From contig CAMJWQ010000178.1 of NCBI GenBank assembly GCA_946409475.1, forward strand, positions 1 to 7,175: 7,175 bases of DNA, given 5' to 3'. Below are positions 6,361 to 7,175 of this stretch, in pieces. Within the stretch, counting starts at the first letter, position 1. Every line of letters starts with the position of its first letter. The notes beneath the pieces were generated by a model. That model did no database searches and was not told the DNA's origin. It worked only from the letters and a program-made list of their open reading frames with translations. Made by a program: the position numbers and the translations under genes. This stretch comes from an uncultured Lachnospiraceae bacterium (GTDB lineage: Bacteria; Bacillota; Clostridia; Lachnospirales; Lachnospiraceae).

Positions 6361-7175
6361 TTTTTTCACCAACCTTATGGGTCAATTTTAATAAGGTAAG
6401 ATTTACAATAATAATAAATATAAATAAGACTACACCCGTTGCAAAAAGCATTTCCGCCTGCCTGCCCGAGGCATAGCTCATTTCCATGGCTATATTTGTC
6501 GTTAACGGCCTTACCATGTCCCAGATGCTCTCCGGAAGTCCGGCAGTGGGATTGCCTGCAATCATCATGACTGCCATTGTTTCCCCAATGGCTCTTCCAA
6601 GCCCTAAAACAACGGCCGACAGAATTCCGGATTTTGCCGCCGGCAATACGGCACTGAAAATTGTCTGTGTTCTGGAAGCACCCAGGCCTAAGGATGCTTC
6701 CCGATAAGATTTCGGTACGGCCCTTATGGCGGCTTCCGATAATGAAACAATCGTAGGCAAAATCATTATTGTCAAAACGATAATGACACCCAGCAGGGAC
6801 TGGCCCTGCACCCTGGGAGATACCTTCAAAATTAACGGAACAATAATACCAAGACCAAATGCTCCATAAAGAATCGAGGGAATTCCTGCAAGTAATTCGA
6901 CACAGGGTTTCATGATTCTTACAATAGAATTGGGAGCTATTTCCGCAATAAACACAGCGGTCAGCACACCGATGGGTACTCCGATTATTATGGCTCCGGC
7001 TGTGGATAAAACAGATGCCACTATCATATAGAAGATTCCATATACATCCTCACCCGGTGCCCAGCGTAAGCCTGTAATAAAATCCATAAAGCTATAGGCA
7101 TTTTCTCCGAAAAAGGGTTTTAAACCTTTGTAAAAAACAAAGGCAATAATAGCAATAACAGAAACCACACTGACC
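6353..7175 (-). CDS. pstC: Phosphate ABC transporter permease PstC (N-terminus beyond window)
   Basis: The frame is open to the right edge (two codons precede the GTG at 7168) and 273 residues are visible, so probably only 20-40 N-terminal residues are missing. The visible start is already in TM1. It continues with the family-typical RWAPGEDVYGIFYMI outer loop, LAGIPSILYGAFGLG, the EAA coupling loop YREASLGLGASRTQTIFSAV and GLGRAIGETMAVMMIAGN, ending in a hydrophobic helix and a basic tail. It is the partner of PstA in the phosphate import channel. It is assigned as PstC rather than PstA by the ETMAV/GN motif, the W-P-YGI loop and its position first in the permease pair. Its loop between TM1 and the core is of ordinary length, unlike PstA. 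The TAG stop overlaps the pstA ATG. Confidence 0.95.
   Translation of the reverse strand, partial: VSVVSVIAIIAFVFYKGLKPFFGENAYSFMDFITGLRWAPGEDVYGIFYMIVASVLSTAGAIIIGVPIGVLTAVFIAEIAPNSIVRIMKPCVELLAGIPSILYGAFGLGIIVPLILKVSPRVQGQSLLGVIIVLTIMILPTIVSLSEAAIRAVPKSYREASLGLGASRTQTIFSAVLPAAKSGILSAVVLGLGRAIGETMAVMMIAGNPTAGLPESIWDMVRPLTTNIAMEMSYASGRQAEMLFATGVVLFIFIIIVNLTLLKLTHKVGEKNG

Noticed and set aside
6361..6372. TTG (6372) or GTG (6369) start for pstA
   Set aside because: Both sit too close to the AAGG for initiation; the ATG at 6360 has a better-placed GGTGA and overlaps the pstC stop in a typical coupling arrangement.

Overview
The window holds the distal part of a phosphate uptake and phosphate-sensing locus, all on the minus strand. 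Read in transcription order from the right edge, it contains pstC (5' end cut by the window), pstA, pstB, phoU, the sensor kinase phoR, the response regulator phoP, and the start of a large multidomain sensory protein whose 3' end runs off the left edge. The DNA is AT-rich, has strong AGGAG-type ribosome binding sites, tightly packed genes and a Gram-positive-style PhoR. This points to a low-GC Firmicute, most likely a member of the Clostridia. Lachnospiraceae or a relative is my guess from protein style, not something the sequence proves.

Right half (about 3763-7175): pstC, pstA, pstB and phoU are almost contiguous (8-nt overlap, 3-nt gap, 12-nt gap), so they form one transcription and translation unit. 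PstC and PstA form the membrane channel, PstB is the ATPase, and PhoU couples transport state to the kinase. The phosphate-binding lipoprotein PstS is not in the window and would be expected upstream of pstC. An intrinsic-terminator-like hairpin is built around the phoU stop codon.

Middle (about 1250-3701): a PhoR-type histidine kinase is followed by, and overlaps by 26 nt, an OmpR/PhoB-type regulator. The kinase-first order is the reverse of the usual phoP-phoR or phoB-phoR layout. A weak promoter candidate overlaps the terminator just upstream of phoR.

Left end (1-1167): an incomplete reading frame, open to the window edge, encodes at least 389 residues. It has a PocR-like N-terminal domain, a coiled coil, a GAF domain and the beginning of a PAS domain. 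Its output domain lies outside the window.

The most unusual element is PstA. At about 390 residues it is roughly 100 longer than the family norm. The excess is one block between transmembrane helix 1 and the conserved permease core that reads as a PDZ-like domain and should lie on the outer face of the membrane. No mobile elements, CRISPR arrays, tRNA or rRNA genes were seen. Apart from small intergenic gaps the window is fully coding.
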